From an uncultured Clostridia bacterium (GTDB lineage: Bacteria > Bacillota_A > Clostridia > Christensenellales > Aristaeellaceae), in assembly GCA_946408865.1 (NCBI GenBank), contig CAMJTZ010000137.1, forward strand, positions 1-5,380: a stretch of DNA of 5,380 nt. Direction: 5' to 3'. The notes beneath the pieces were generated by a model. It had not been told where the DNA came from. It made no database searches and saw nothing but the letters and a program-made list of their open reading frames with translations. Within the stretch, counting starts at the first letter, position 1. The number at the start of each line of letters is the position of its first letter. A program made the position numbers and the translations under genes. This document shows, in pieces, positions 1 to 4,905 of the stretch.

Positions 1-303
1 GTCGTGCGCTTTGCACATGATGAAGGGCACATTCAGCGTTTTCAGGTTCATGGTGATCAGCGCGGAGGCGGCCAGGTCGGAACCGACAGCCACCACGGCG
101 CGGTCGAAGTTCTCCGCGCCGAGCTTTTCCAGCACATCCAGATCCCGCGCGTCGGCGGTCACAGCCCGCGTCACGTGGTCGGCAATCTTGTCCACGATGG
201 ACTCGTTTGTGTCCACGGCAAGGACCTCCTCGCCGCATTCATAGAGCTTGGTGGCGAGTTCGGCGCCGAAGCGCCCCAGGCCGATCACAATGTAGGATTT
301 CAT
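1..303 (-). CDS. ktrA: KtrA/TrkA-family potassium uptake regulatory subunit (RCK N domain), 3' part cut off by window edge
   Basis: This is the N-terminal 101 residues of a cytosolic RCK protein that gates a K+ translocating subunit in response to bound nucleotide. Reading from the ATG at 303 gives a start beginning MKSYIVIGLGRFG, with the Rossmann dinucleotide loop G-x-G-x-x-G at residues 8-13. An acidic residue (D31, in LAVDTNE) ends the second beta strand, where the family contacts the ribose of NAD(H) or ATP. The segment VVAVGSDLAASALIT (about residues 75-90) is the usual second half of the domain. Family members are about 220 residues and carry an RCK C domain after this one; that half lies outside the window. 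The gene is 16 nt downstream of the KtrB-like gene on the same strand, so the two form one transcription unit. KtrA/KtrC is favoured over duplicated E. coli-type TrkA from the partner type, but the total length cannot be seen. Confidence 0.93.
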   Translation of the reverse strand, partial: MKSYIVIGLGRFGAELATKLYECGEEVLAVDTNESIVDKIADHVTRAVTADARDLDVLEKLGAENFDRAVVAVGSDLAASALITMNLKTLNVPFIMCKAHD

Positions 304-311
304 CGGGAGAA

Positions 312-317
312 CCTCCT
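312..317 (-). promoter_or_regulatory. Strong Shine-Dalgarno (AGGAGG) of the ktrA-like gene
   Basis: On the minus strand, AGGAGG lies 8 nt ahead of the ATG at 303. It falls almost entirely within the 16-nt gap after the ktrB-like stop codon. It fixes the ktrA start and shows that the regulatory subunit has its own efficient initiation site rather than relying on coupling. Confidence 0.85.
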
Positions 318-319
318 GT

Positions 320-1693
320 TTATCCGATCAGCAGATCGGTATTCGCAAATTTATACTTCTCGCCGGCGGGCTTCTTCTTCAGGAAGCCGAAGCTGATCGT
401 CAGCACGCCGACCCGGCCGAAATACATGAACAGGATAATCATCACCTTCGCGGCAGGCCGCAGGGCTGCCGTGATGCCGGTGGAAAGCCCGACCGTTCCG
501 AGGGCGGAAACCGCCTCATACAGCCCGTCGGAGAAGGGGACCGGCGTTGTCGCGCAGATGAACGTTCCGCCGAAGAAGCTCAGGAGCACCATGATCAGGA
601 AGATCGTAAGGGCGTTGAGCACATGGCTGTCGGCGATGGTTCTGTGGAAGACGCTGACGGTGTAGCGGCCGCGCACCCGGTTCCAGATGAACATGAGGAG
701 CACGACGAAGGTCACCGTCTTCAGGCCGCCGGCGGTGGAGCCGGAGGAGCCGCCGATGAGCATCAGGAAAATGGCGATGCCCTTGGAGGCCGGCGTCAGC
801 AGCCCCTGGTCGAGACCGGCAAAGCCCGCGGTGCGCAGGGTGACGGACTGGAAGAGGGCGGCAATGAGCTTCTGGATCCAGGAGAGCGGGCCCAGGGTGT
901 GCGGATTGTCCCACTCGAGAACGCAGGTGGTGACCATGCCGAAGAGGATCAGCACCGCGGTCGTGCTCACCACCAGCTTGGTGTAGACCGTCCACCGGTG
1001 CGGATTGCGCTCGCGCAGCAGCTCGTCCCACACGAGGAAGCCCAGTCCGCCCAGGATGATCAGCGCGCAGAGAATCAGGCAGATAAAGGGATCCGTATGA
1101 TACTGCATAAGGCTGGCGCCCGGCGTCCGGAAGCCGAGGATATCGAACCCGGCGTTGCAGAAGGCGGAAACGGAATGGAATACGCCCAGGCGCAGCGCGG
1201 TCAGGATCGGATAGTCAAAGGCGAAGCGGATCGTCAGCAGCAGAGCGCCGATCCCTTCGATCGAGAAAGCGCGGACCATCAGCCGCTTCTGGTGGGCCGG
1301 GATGTCGTTCAGCCCGCTGGCGCCGATGGCTTCGGCCATCACCATCTGCGACCGGAGACCGATGCGTTTGCGCAGGGTGAAATAGGCAAGGGAAGCGGCG
1401 GACATGAAGCCGAGGCCGCCGATCTGGATCATAAGCAGGATTGCGGCCTGGCCCAGGGGCGTCCACATCGTATAGGTATCGCCCATGACCAGCCCCGTCA
1501 CGCAGGTGGCGGAGGTGGCGGTGAACCACGCGTTCAGGAATCCGGCGGATTTCCCGGTGCGGGAAGCGGCCGGAAGGCAAAGAACGACTGTTCCCACGGC
1601 AATGATCCCGACAAACGTGATCGCCATGATCCGGCTGATACTGACGGACCGGCGGTTCGTACGGGTCATTTTGCGTCGGAAGCCTGAAAACAT
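320..1693 (-). CDS. ktrB: KtrB/TrkH-family potassium uptake membrane subunit
   Basis: This is an integral membrane K+ (or Na+-coupled K+) translocating subunit with four repeated membrane-pore-membrane units. In ATG numbering, the four selectivity loops are TATSATCVTG (58-67), SAFCNAGFD (176-184), LRTAGFAG (286-293) and ALGTVGLSTG (397-406), each with the filter glycine. The intramembrane gating loop GGSSGSTAGGLKT is at 314-326. The family signature YFGRVGVLTI (424-432) and the short C-terminal tail ending DLLIG are typical of KtrB. The 457-residue length is nearer to KtrB than to the longer TrkH. The reading frame is open to a GTG at 1735, but that codon lies upstream of the -10 box (1732-1727) and would not be in the mRNA. 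ATG 1693 is chosen, with a purine-rich GAAAGAAGAG stretch ahead of it; ATG 1669 is a less likely alternative. It is co-transcribed with the ktrA-like gene downstream. Confidence 0.95.
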   Translation of the reverse strand: MFSGFRRKMTRTNRRSVSISRIMAITFVGIIAVGTVVLCLPAASRTGKSAGFLNAWFTATSATCVTGLVMGDTYTMWTPLGQAAILLMIQIGGLGFMSAASLAYFTLRKRIGLRSQMVMAEAIGASGLNDIPAHQKRLMVRAFSIEGIGALLLTIRFAFDYPILTALRLGVFHSVSAFCNAGFDILGFRTPGASLMQYHTDPFICLILCALIILGGLGFLVWDELLRERNPHRWTVYTKLVVSTTAVLILFGMVTTCVLEWDNPHTLGPLSWIQKLIAALFQSVTLRTAGFAGLDQGLLTPASKGIAIFLMLIGGSSGSTAGGLKTVTFVVLLMFIWNRVRGRYTVSVFHRTIADSHVLNALTIFLIMVLLSFFGGTFICATTPVPFSDGLYEAVSALGTVGLSTGITAALRPAAKVMIILFMYFGRVGVLTISFGFLKKKPAGEKYKFANTDLLIG

Positions 1694-1711
1694 CTGTTTC
1701 TCTTCTTTCCC

Positions 1712-1736
1712 GGTGTATTCTGCAAGAGTATACACC
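1712..1736. repeat. 25-bp imperfect palindrome over the ktrB -10 box and start point (operator or leader hairpin candidate)
   Basis: GGTGTAT (1712-1718) and ATACACC (1730-1736) are perfect inverted arms. Two further pairs inside (C1720-G1728, T1721-A1727) make 9 of 12 positions symmetric about 1724. The element overlaps the -10 box and the predicted start point of the ktr promoter. A dimeric repressor bound here would block transcription. No known operator is recognised, so the function is inferred from position only. Confidence 0.4.
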
Positions 1737-1755
1737 CGAAAAACCCGGAAGGCAA
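1727..1755 (-). promoter_or_regulatory. Sigma-70/A-type promoter of the ktrBA operon
   Basis: Reading on the minus strand, the -35 box is TTGCCT (1755-1750), the spacer is exactly 17 bp and the -10 box is TATACT (1732-1727). Transcription should start near 1720, giving a leader of only about 27 nt before ATG 1693. That is too short for a riboswitch, so any control should be at the promoter itself. Confidence 0.7.
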
Positions 1756-1767
1756 GGGAGCCGGGTT
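1742..1767. repeat. Perfect 7-bp inverted repeat between the two divergent promoters (operator candidate)
   Basis: AACCCGG (1742-1748) and CCGGGTT (1761-1767) are exact inverted repeats with a 12-bp spacer. The element covers the ktr -35 box completely, and its right arm overlaps the first two bases of the opposing -35 box. It could be a site for one dimeric regulator acting on both transcription units. A 7-bp match in a GC-rich intergenic region can also arise by chance, so this is tentative. Confidence 0.35.
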
Positions 1768-1794
1768 GAAAGAGCGGGCCGCGGCAAGTATAAT
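1766..1794 (+). promoter_or_regulatory. Sigma-70/A-type promoter of the glycosyltransferase-CotH operon
   Basis: The -35 box is TTGAAA (1766-1771), followed by a 17-bp spacer and a consensus -10 box TATAAT (1789-1794). The predicted start point is near 1801, which leaves a leader of about 115 nt before the glycosyltransferase ATG. Its -35 box is 10 bp from that of the divergent ktr promoter, so the two polymerase footprints should overlap. Confidence 0.8.
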
Positions 1795-1796
1795 AG

Positions 1797-1826
1797 CAGG
1801 GGCCGGCGGCCGGTTTTCCGCCCCTG
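1797..1826 (+). repeat. GC-rich stem-loop at the 5' end of the glycosyltransferase-CotH leader
   Basis: CAGGGGC (1797-1803) pairs with GCCCCTG (1820-1826). The loop itself contains alternative small hairpins: CCGG-CGG-CCGG at 1803-1813, and CGG-TTTT-CCG at 1811-1820. The structure would sit at or just past the predicted start point. No run of U follows, so it does not look like a terminator. It may protect the mRNA 5' end. Confidence 0.4.
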
Positions 1827-1872
1827 GCTTTCAGTATATTTTAGGTAAACCGGCTACGATGTTTTCAGCAAT

Positions 1873-1891
1873 TGACTGCAACGGACAGTCA
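1873..1891 (+). repeat. Leader hairpin just upstream of the glycosyltransferase ribosome site
   Basis: TGACTG (1873-1878) and CAGTCA (1886-1891) form a perfect 6-bp stem around a 7-nt loop (CAACGGA). It ends 7 nt before the Shine-Dalgarno. It could modulate ribosome access, or equally be a DNA site for a dimeric protein. It matches no riboswitch class that I recognise. Confidence 0.35.
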
Positions 1892-1898
1892 TGATTTC

Positions 1899-1905
1899 GG
1901 AAGGA
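1899..1905 (+). promoter_or_regulatory. Shine-Dalgarno (GGAAGGA) of the glycosyltransferase gene
   Basis: GGAAGGA lies 10 nt ahead of ATG 1916. It supports that start over the other-frame ATG at 1891. Confidence 0.7.
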
Positions 1906-1915
1906 ACTGCAATAT

Positions 1916-2992
1916 ATGGAAGCGAGACCTGTACTCTGGATCGTGGTGCCCTGCTACAACGAGGAGCAGGTGCTGCCGATGACCGCGCCCCTTTTCATCC
2001 GGAAACTGCGGGAGCTGGCGGAGGCGGAAAAGATCAGCAAAAACAGCCGCGTGCTGTTTGTGAACGACGGATCGAAGGACCGCACCTGGGAAATCATCCG
2101 GGAGCTGGCCGCCGGGCATCCGGAATGTCTCGGCATCTGCCAGAGCCGGAACCGGGGGCACCAGAACGCCGTGCTGGCCGGCCTGATGGAAGCCAAGGAC
2201 CGCTGCGACATCACGATCTCCATCGACTGCGACGGGCAGGACGACCTGGACGCGATGAACGAAATGGTCGACAAATACCTTGCCGGGGCGGAAGTCGTCT
2301 ACGGCGTGCGCACCGAGCGGAAAACAGATACCTGGTTTAAGCGGACGACTGCCCAGGGCTTCTATCGCCTGATGCGCTTCATGGGCGCGGAGGTCGTCTA
2401 CAACCACGCGGATTACCGCCTGATCAGCGCGAAGGTGCTGCAGCACTTCGCGGACTTTGAGGAAGTGAATATCTTCCTGCGCGGCATGGTGCCGCTGGTG
2501 GGCTTTCCGTCCGACACGGTGTATTACGAGCGCCGGGCGCGTCTGGCCGGGGAGAGCCATTATCCCCTGCGCAAGATGATCGCCCTGGCCTTCAACGGCA
2601 TCACGAGCCTGAGCGTGAAGCCGATCACCCTGATCACCACCTTCGGCATTGGCTTCAGCATTGTCGGCCTGATCCTCATGATCTGGGCCATCGTTCAGGC
2701 CTGTCTCGGCAACACTGTCGCCGGCTGGACCTCGACGATCTGCATTATCTGCCTGCTGGGCGGCATTCAGCTGATCAGCCTGGGCGTTCTGGGCCAGTAT
2801 ATCGGAAAGACCTATCTCGAGACGAAACACCGCCCGCGCTACATCATCTCCGCCCGGACCTGGGAGACGGAAACGCGTCACTGGATCGAGGAAGGCGCGC
2901 AGGAAACCTTAAAGGCGCCGGTGATCCCGGAGAGCCCGCAGGAGAAAATGAAAAAACGCCGCCTGCGCAGCGGCGGGGACGTACAGGAATGA
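1916..2992 (+). CDS. GT2-family polyprenyl-phosphate glycosyltransferase (GtrB/ArnC/CsbB type)
   Basis: Proteins of this type transfer a sugar from a nucleotide sugar to undecaprenyl phosphate at the inner face of the membrane; the sugar is then flipped and used to decorate the envelope. The 358-residue product has the GT2 start VVPCYNEEQ (10-18), then VNDGSKDRT (49-57), NRGHQNAVLAG (79-89) and the metal-binding D104-x-D106 in IDCDGQDD. Family markers YGVRTERKTD (129-138), KRTTAQGFYRLM (142-153), DYRLIS (166-171), FLRGMVPLVGF (187-197) and AGESHYPLRKM (211-221) follow. Two transmembrane helices lie at about 238-260 and 271-297. The sugar cannot be predicted. The C-terminal tail of about 60 residues is long for the family and ends in a basic KKRRLR patch. 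No GtrA-type flippase is next to it; its last four bases overlap the CotH kinase gene (ATGA), so the pair is probably co-translated. Confidence 0.92.
   Translation: MEARPVLWIVVPCYNEEQVLPMTAPLFIRKLRELAEAEKISKNSRVLFVNDGSKDRTWEIIRELAAGHPECLGICQSRNRGHQNAVLAGLMEAKDRCDITISIDCDGQDDLDAMNEMVDKYLAGAEVVYGVRTERKTDTWFKRTTAQGFYRLMRFMGAEVVYNHADYRLISAKVLQHFADFEEVNIFLRGMVPLVGFPSDTVYYERRARLAGESHYPLRKMIALAFNGITSLSVKPITLITTFGIGFSIVGLILMIWAIVQACLGNTVAGWTSTICIICLLGGIQLISLGVLGQYIGKTYLETKHRPRYIISARTWETETRHWIEEGAQETLKAPVIPESPQEKMKKRRLRSGGDVQE
2957..2975 (+). repeat. GC-only hairpin abutting the CotH ribosome site (translational coupling element candidate)
   Basis: CGCCGC (2957-2962) and GCGGCG (2970-2975) form a perfect 6-bp stem made only of G-C pairs, with a 7-nt loop. 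The right arm runs into GGGGA (2975-2979 with one base paired), the best Shine-Dalgarno candidate for the gene starting at 2989. The stem lies within the last codons of the glycosyltransferase, so ribosomes reading that gene would melt it. This fits coupling, but the protein sequence KKRRLRS also constrains these bases. Confidence 0.45.
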
Positions 2993-4671
2993 AAAGGAAA
3001 CAGACCATCCGGCTATGCGTCCTGCTGCTATTTCTGCTGCTCGCCGGATCCGCCCTGGCGGAAGCGCCCCTCCTCTGGGTATCGCGGAGCGGGGAATACG
3101 CTGTGGACGCCATCCGGGCGGAGAAGACAAAGGACGGATATATCCTTTATCTTCCCGGCAGCCTGGAGAAGGAAGACGTCCGGATCGGCATCGCGCAGGG
3201 GAAGGCACTGCTCCTGAACGGAGAAAGGACGGAAAGCGGGGACAGCGCCGGAAAACTGCGCGCGGAGAACACGCTGACCGTCGGCGGAAAGGAAGCAAAG
3301 CTGACCGTCATGCGGGGCAGCCCCGGCCTGCCCGCCGTGTATATCACGACGGAGTCGGGGAACCTGGACCGGATCTGGCACAGCAAGAAGAACAAGGAGC
3401 CGGGAAGCCTGCTCCTGCTCAACGGCAGCGGCGAAACCATCTATGACGGCTGTCTGGACCATCTGAAACTCCGGGGCAACGGCACCGCTGTCTATCCGAA
3501 GAAAACCTATCAGTTCAAGTTGGAAAACGGAACAAGCCTTCTCGGCATGGGCAGGGCGAAGAAATGGATCCTGCGCGGAAGCTGGATCGACCGGAGCTTC
3601 CTGCGGGAGGAGATCGGCTTCGATCTGGCCGCCTTCACCGGCCTGGCCTATACGCCGGAGCATACGCAGTGCGAGCTGTATATCAATCACGAATACCACG
3701 GCCTCTATCTTCTGATGGAAAAGATCGAGCCGGACGACGACCGGGTGGATATCGCCGACCTGGAGCAGGCCACGGAGGACTGCAACGACCGGAAACCGGA
3801 GACATTCGCCCGCCGGGGCGCCGCTGAGCCGACAGCCGGCGCCTTCAAATATTACGATATCCCCAACGATCCGGAGGATATCACCGGCGGCTATATTCTC
3901 GAGTATGAGGCAAAGCTGGACAGCCGCTATGTGGAGAGCGAAAGCGCGTACCAGACGAAGCGGGGTATCAATATCGTCGTGAAAAGCCCGGAATACGCCT
4001 CCTGGGCGCAGATGAGCTATATTTCCGCCCTGATTCAGCGCATGGAAAACGCTGTTTTCGCGCCGGACGGGCGGGACCCGTCCACCGGAAAGCATTTCAC
4101 CGATCTTCTGGATCTCGACAGCTTCGCAAAGAAATATATTCTCAACGAACTGCTGAAAAACTACGATTCCAATTCCTCCTCGGAATACATGTACAAGCCG
4201 GAGGACGCGAAATCCGCGAAAATCTTCGCGGGCCCGGTCTGGGACCTGGACAACTGCATGGCCGGCTACGCCCGGGACGACAACGCGGAGCGGATTGCGC
4301 GCACGGAGGGCCTTTTCGTCGCGGGTTCCGCCCGGCTTTCCCTCTGGTGGCCCGCGCTGTACCGCCAGGCAGCCTTCCTGGAACGGGTGAAGGTTCTTTA
4401 CGGCCAGCTTTTCTTCCCCGGCCTGCAGGTGCTGTTCGGAAATCAGAAGGATCCCGCCGGAAAACTGCTTTCCCTGGACGAGTACGCGGCAAGGATCGCG
4501 GAGAGCGCGGAGATGAACTATACGAAGTATCCGGAACTGCGCAGGAGTCTTTTCAACATCGCCACCGGGAAAAATCTGGCGGAAAACGTGGAATATATCC
4601 GCCGCTTCCTGCAGGCGCGGTCGGAGTACCTGCGCGCGGAATGGATTCCGGAAATCGTCCTGGAAGAGTGA
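2989..4671 (+). CDS. Secreted CotH-family protein kinase-like protein
   Basis: CotH proteins are atypical secreted kinases, known for phosphorylating spore coat proteins in Bacillus and also found as modules of extracellular proteins in other Bacillota. The 560-residue product begins with a clear signal peptide: a basic start, a leucine-rich core at 9-19, and an ALA cleavage site after residue 24. Residues 30-105 look like a small beta-rich domain. The kinase-like region shows GSPGLPAVYITTESG (110-124), LRGNGT (161-166), PKKTYQFKL (170-178), KKWILRGSWIDRSFLR (191-206), ELYINHEYHGLYLLMEKI (229-246), GGYILEYE (300-307), NYDSNSS (391-397, with the probable catalytic D393) and GPVWDLDN (415-422, metal-binding D419/D421). 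There is no C-terminal anchor, dockerin or sorting signal, so it is probably released or held by other proteins. It overlaps the glycosyltransferase by ATGA. The catalytic roles are assigned by family pattern; the substrate is unknown. Confidence 0.92.
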   Translation: MKRKQTIRLCVLLLFLLLAGSALAEAPLLWVSRSGEYAVDAIRAEKTKDGYILYLPGSLEKEDVRIGIAQGKALLLNGERTESGDSAGKLRAENTLTVGGKEAKLTVMRGSPGLPAVYITTESGNLDRIWHSKKNKEPGSLLLLNGSGETIYDGCLDHLKLRGNGTAVYPKKTYQFKLENGTSLLGMGRAKKWILRGSWIDRSFLREEIGFDLAAFTGLAYTPEHTQCELYINHEYHGLYLLMEKIEPDDDRVDIADLEQATEDCNDRKPETFARRGAAEPTAGAFKYYDIPNDPEDITGGYILEYEAKLDSRYVESESAYQTKRGINIVVKSPEYASWAQMSYISALIQRMENAVFAPDGRDPSTGKHFTDLLDLDSFAKKYILNELLKNYDSNSSSEYMYKPEDAKSAKIFAGPVWDLDNCMAGYARDDNAERIARTEGLFVAGSARLSLWWPALYRQAAFLERVKVLYGQLFFPGLQVLFGNQKDPAGKLLSLDEYAARIAESAEMNYTKYPELRRSLFNIATGKNLAENVEYIRRFLQARSEYLRAEWIPEIVLEE

Positions 4672-4743
4672 AACAGAAAAAATACAGAATGGAAATAATT
4701 GTCAACAACAGAAAACCGGGGATGTTCCGGAAGAAAATTGACC

Positions 4744-4768
4744 GGATCGGATGAAATCGATCCTTTTT
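4744..4768 (+). terminator. Probable intrinsic terminator of the glycosyltransferase-CotH operon
   Basis: GGATCG (4744-4749) pairs with CGATCC (4758-4763) around an 8-nt loop, followed directly by five T residues. The stem is short and the T run modest, so termination may be partial. It lies 73 nt past the CotH stop codon and just ahead of the next promoter, as expected for an operon boundary. Confidence 0.55.
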
Positions 4769-4771
4769 GGC

Positions 4772-4800
4772 TTGCTTTTTCCGCTCCATTACACTATAAT
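4772..4800 (+). promoter_or_regulatory. Sigma-70/A-type promoter of the Cna B-like repeat gene
   Basis: The -35 box is TTGCTT (4772-4777), with a 17-bp spacer and a consensus TATAAT -10 box (4795-4800). Transcription should start near 4807, giving a leader of about 100 nt. The -35 box is weak (TTG plus mismatches), which may indicate a need for an activator. Confidence 0.72.
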
Positions 4801-4803
4801 CAA

Positions 4804-4835
4804 ACCTGTATAAGTATACCTGTAACCGGGTATAC
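4804..4835 (+). repeat. Direct and inverted repeats at the start of the Cna B-like gene leader
   Basis: ACCTGTA occurs twice, at 4804-4810 and 4818-4824, with a 14-nt period. Overlapping the second copy, GTATACC (4814-4820) and GGTATAC (4829-4835) form a perfect 7-bp stem around an 8-nt loop. The block covers the predicted start point and first bases of the transcript, so it could be an operator or a 5' stem-loop. Confidence 0.4.
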
Positions 4836-4855
4836 GTTTGGTTGGCTTATCCTGT

Positions 4856-4876
4856 TCCGGAAAGAACGATTCCGGA
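4856..4876 (+). repeat. Leader hairpin upstream of the Cna B-like gene ribosome site
   Basis: TCCGGAA (4856-4862) and TTCCGGA (4870-4876) form a perfect 7-bp stem with a 7-nt loop (AGAACGA). It ends 14 nt before the Shine-Dalgarno and is not followed by a U run, so it is not a terminator. Confidence 0.45.
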
Positions 4877-4890
4877 CCGATAAATACCAG

Positions 4891-4897
4891 AGGGGAG
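4891..4897 (+). promoter_or_regulatory. Shine-Dalgarno (AGGGGAG) of the Cna B-like gene
   Basis: This purine-rich stretch ends 8 nt before ATG 4906 and fixes the start of a gene whose end is not in the window. Confidence 0.7.
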
Positions 4898-4905
4898 AAG
4901 AACAC

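Larger units (their letters stand above)
4723..4862 (+). repeat. Two copies of TGTTCCGGAA flanking the terminator and promoter
   Basis: The 10-bp word TGTTCCGGAA occurs at 4723-4732 and 4853-4862. Each copy contains the 8-bp palindrome TTCCGGAA, and a third partial copy (TTCCGGA) is at 4870-4876. They bracket the terminator and the promoter of the Cna B-like gene. They could be regulator sites; in GC-rich DNA they could also be coincidence. Confidence 0.3.

Noticed and set aside
623..1687. Long open frame (354 codons) on the plus strand opposite the KtrB-like gene
   Set aside because: Its low-complexity composition is a mirror of GC-rich codon use in a clearly recognised membrane protein on the other strand, and no family motif is seen.
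1694..1726. c-di-AMP or other riboswitch ahead of the ktr operon
   Set aside because: The predicted leader is only about 27 nt, too short for a riboswitch aptamer.
1797..1835. Intrinsic terminator or attenuator in the glycosyltransferase leader
   Set aside because: The GC-rich stem at 1797-1826 is not followed by a U run.
1872..1895. Second promoter for the glycosyltransferase using TTGACT (1872-1877)
   Set aside because: No -10-like hexamer lies at 16-18 bp; CATGAT is only 12 bp away. The upstream TTGAAA/TATAAT pair is far better.
1889..2881. Long open frame (330 codons) on the minus strand opposite the glycosyltransferase
   Set aside because: It is a shadow of a GT2 gene with complete motifs; the product shows no domain and is a typical GC-bias artefact.
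2948..2991. Programmed -1 frameshift fusing the glycosyltransferase to CotH (A-run at 2951-2956 followed by a hairpin; the CotH frame is -1 and open upstream of its ATG)
   Set aside because: The in-frame codons are AAA AAA preceded by G, so P-site re-pairing would be mismatched. The run is only six A, and the stem starts with no spacer. A fusion would also bury the CotH signal peptide. Overlap-based coupling explains the layout better.
3028..4095. Long open frame (355 codons) on the minus strand opposite the CotH gene
   Set aside because: CotH motifs are intact on the plus strand; the antisense product resembles nothing I recognise.
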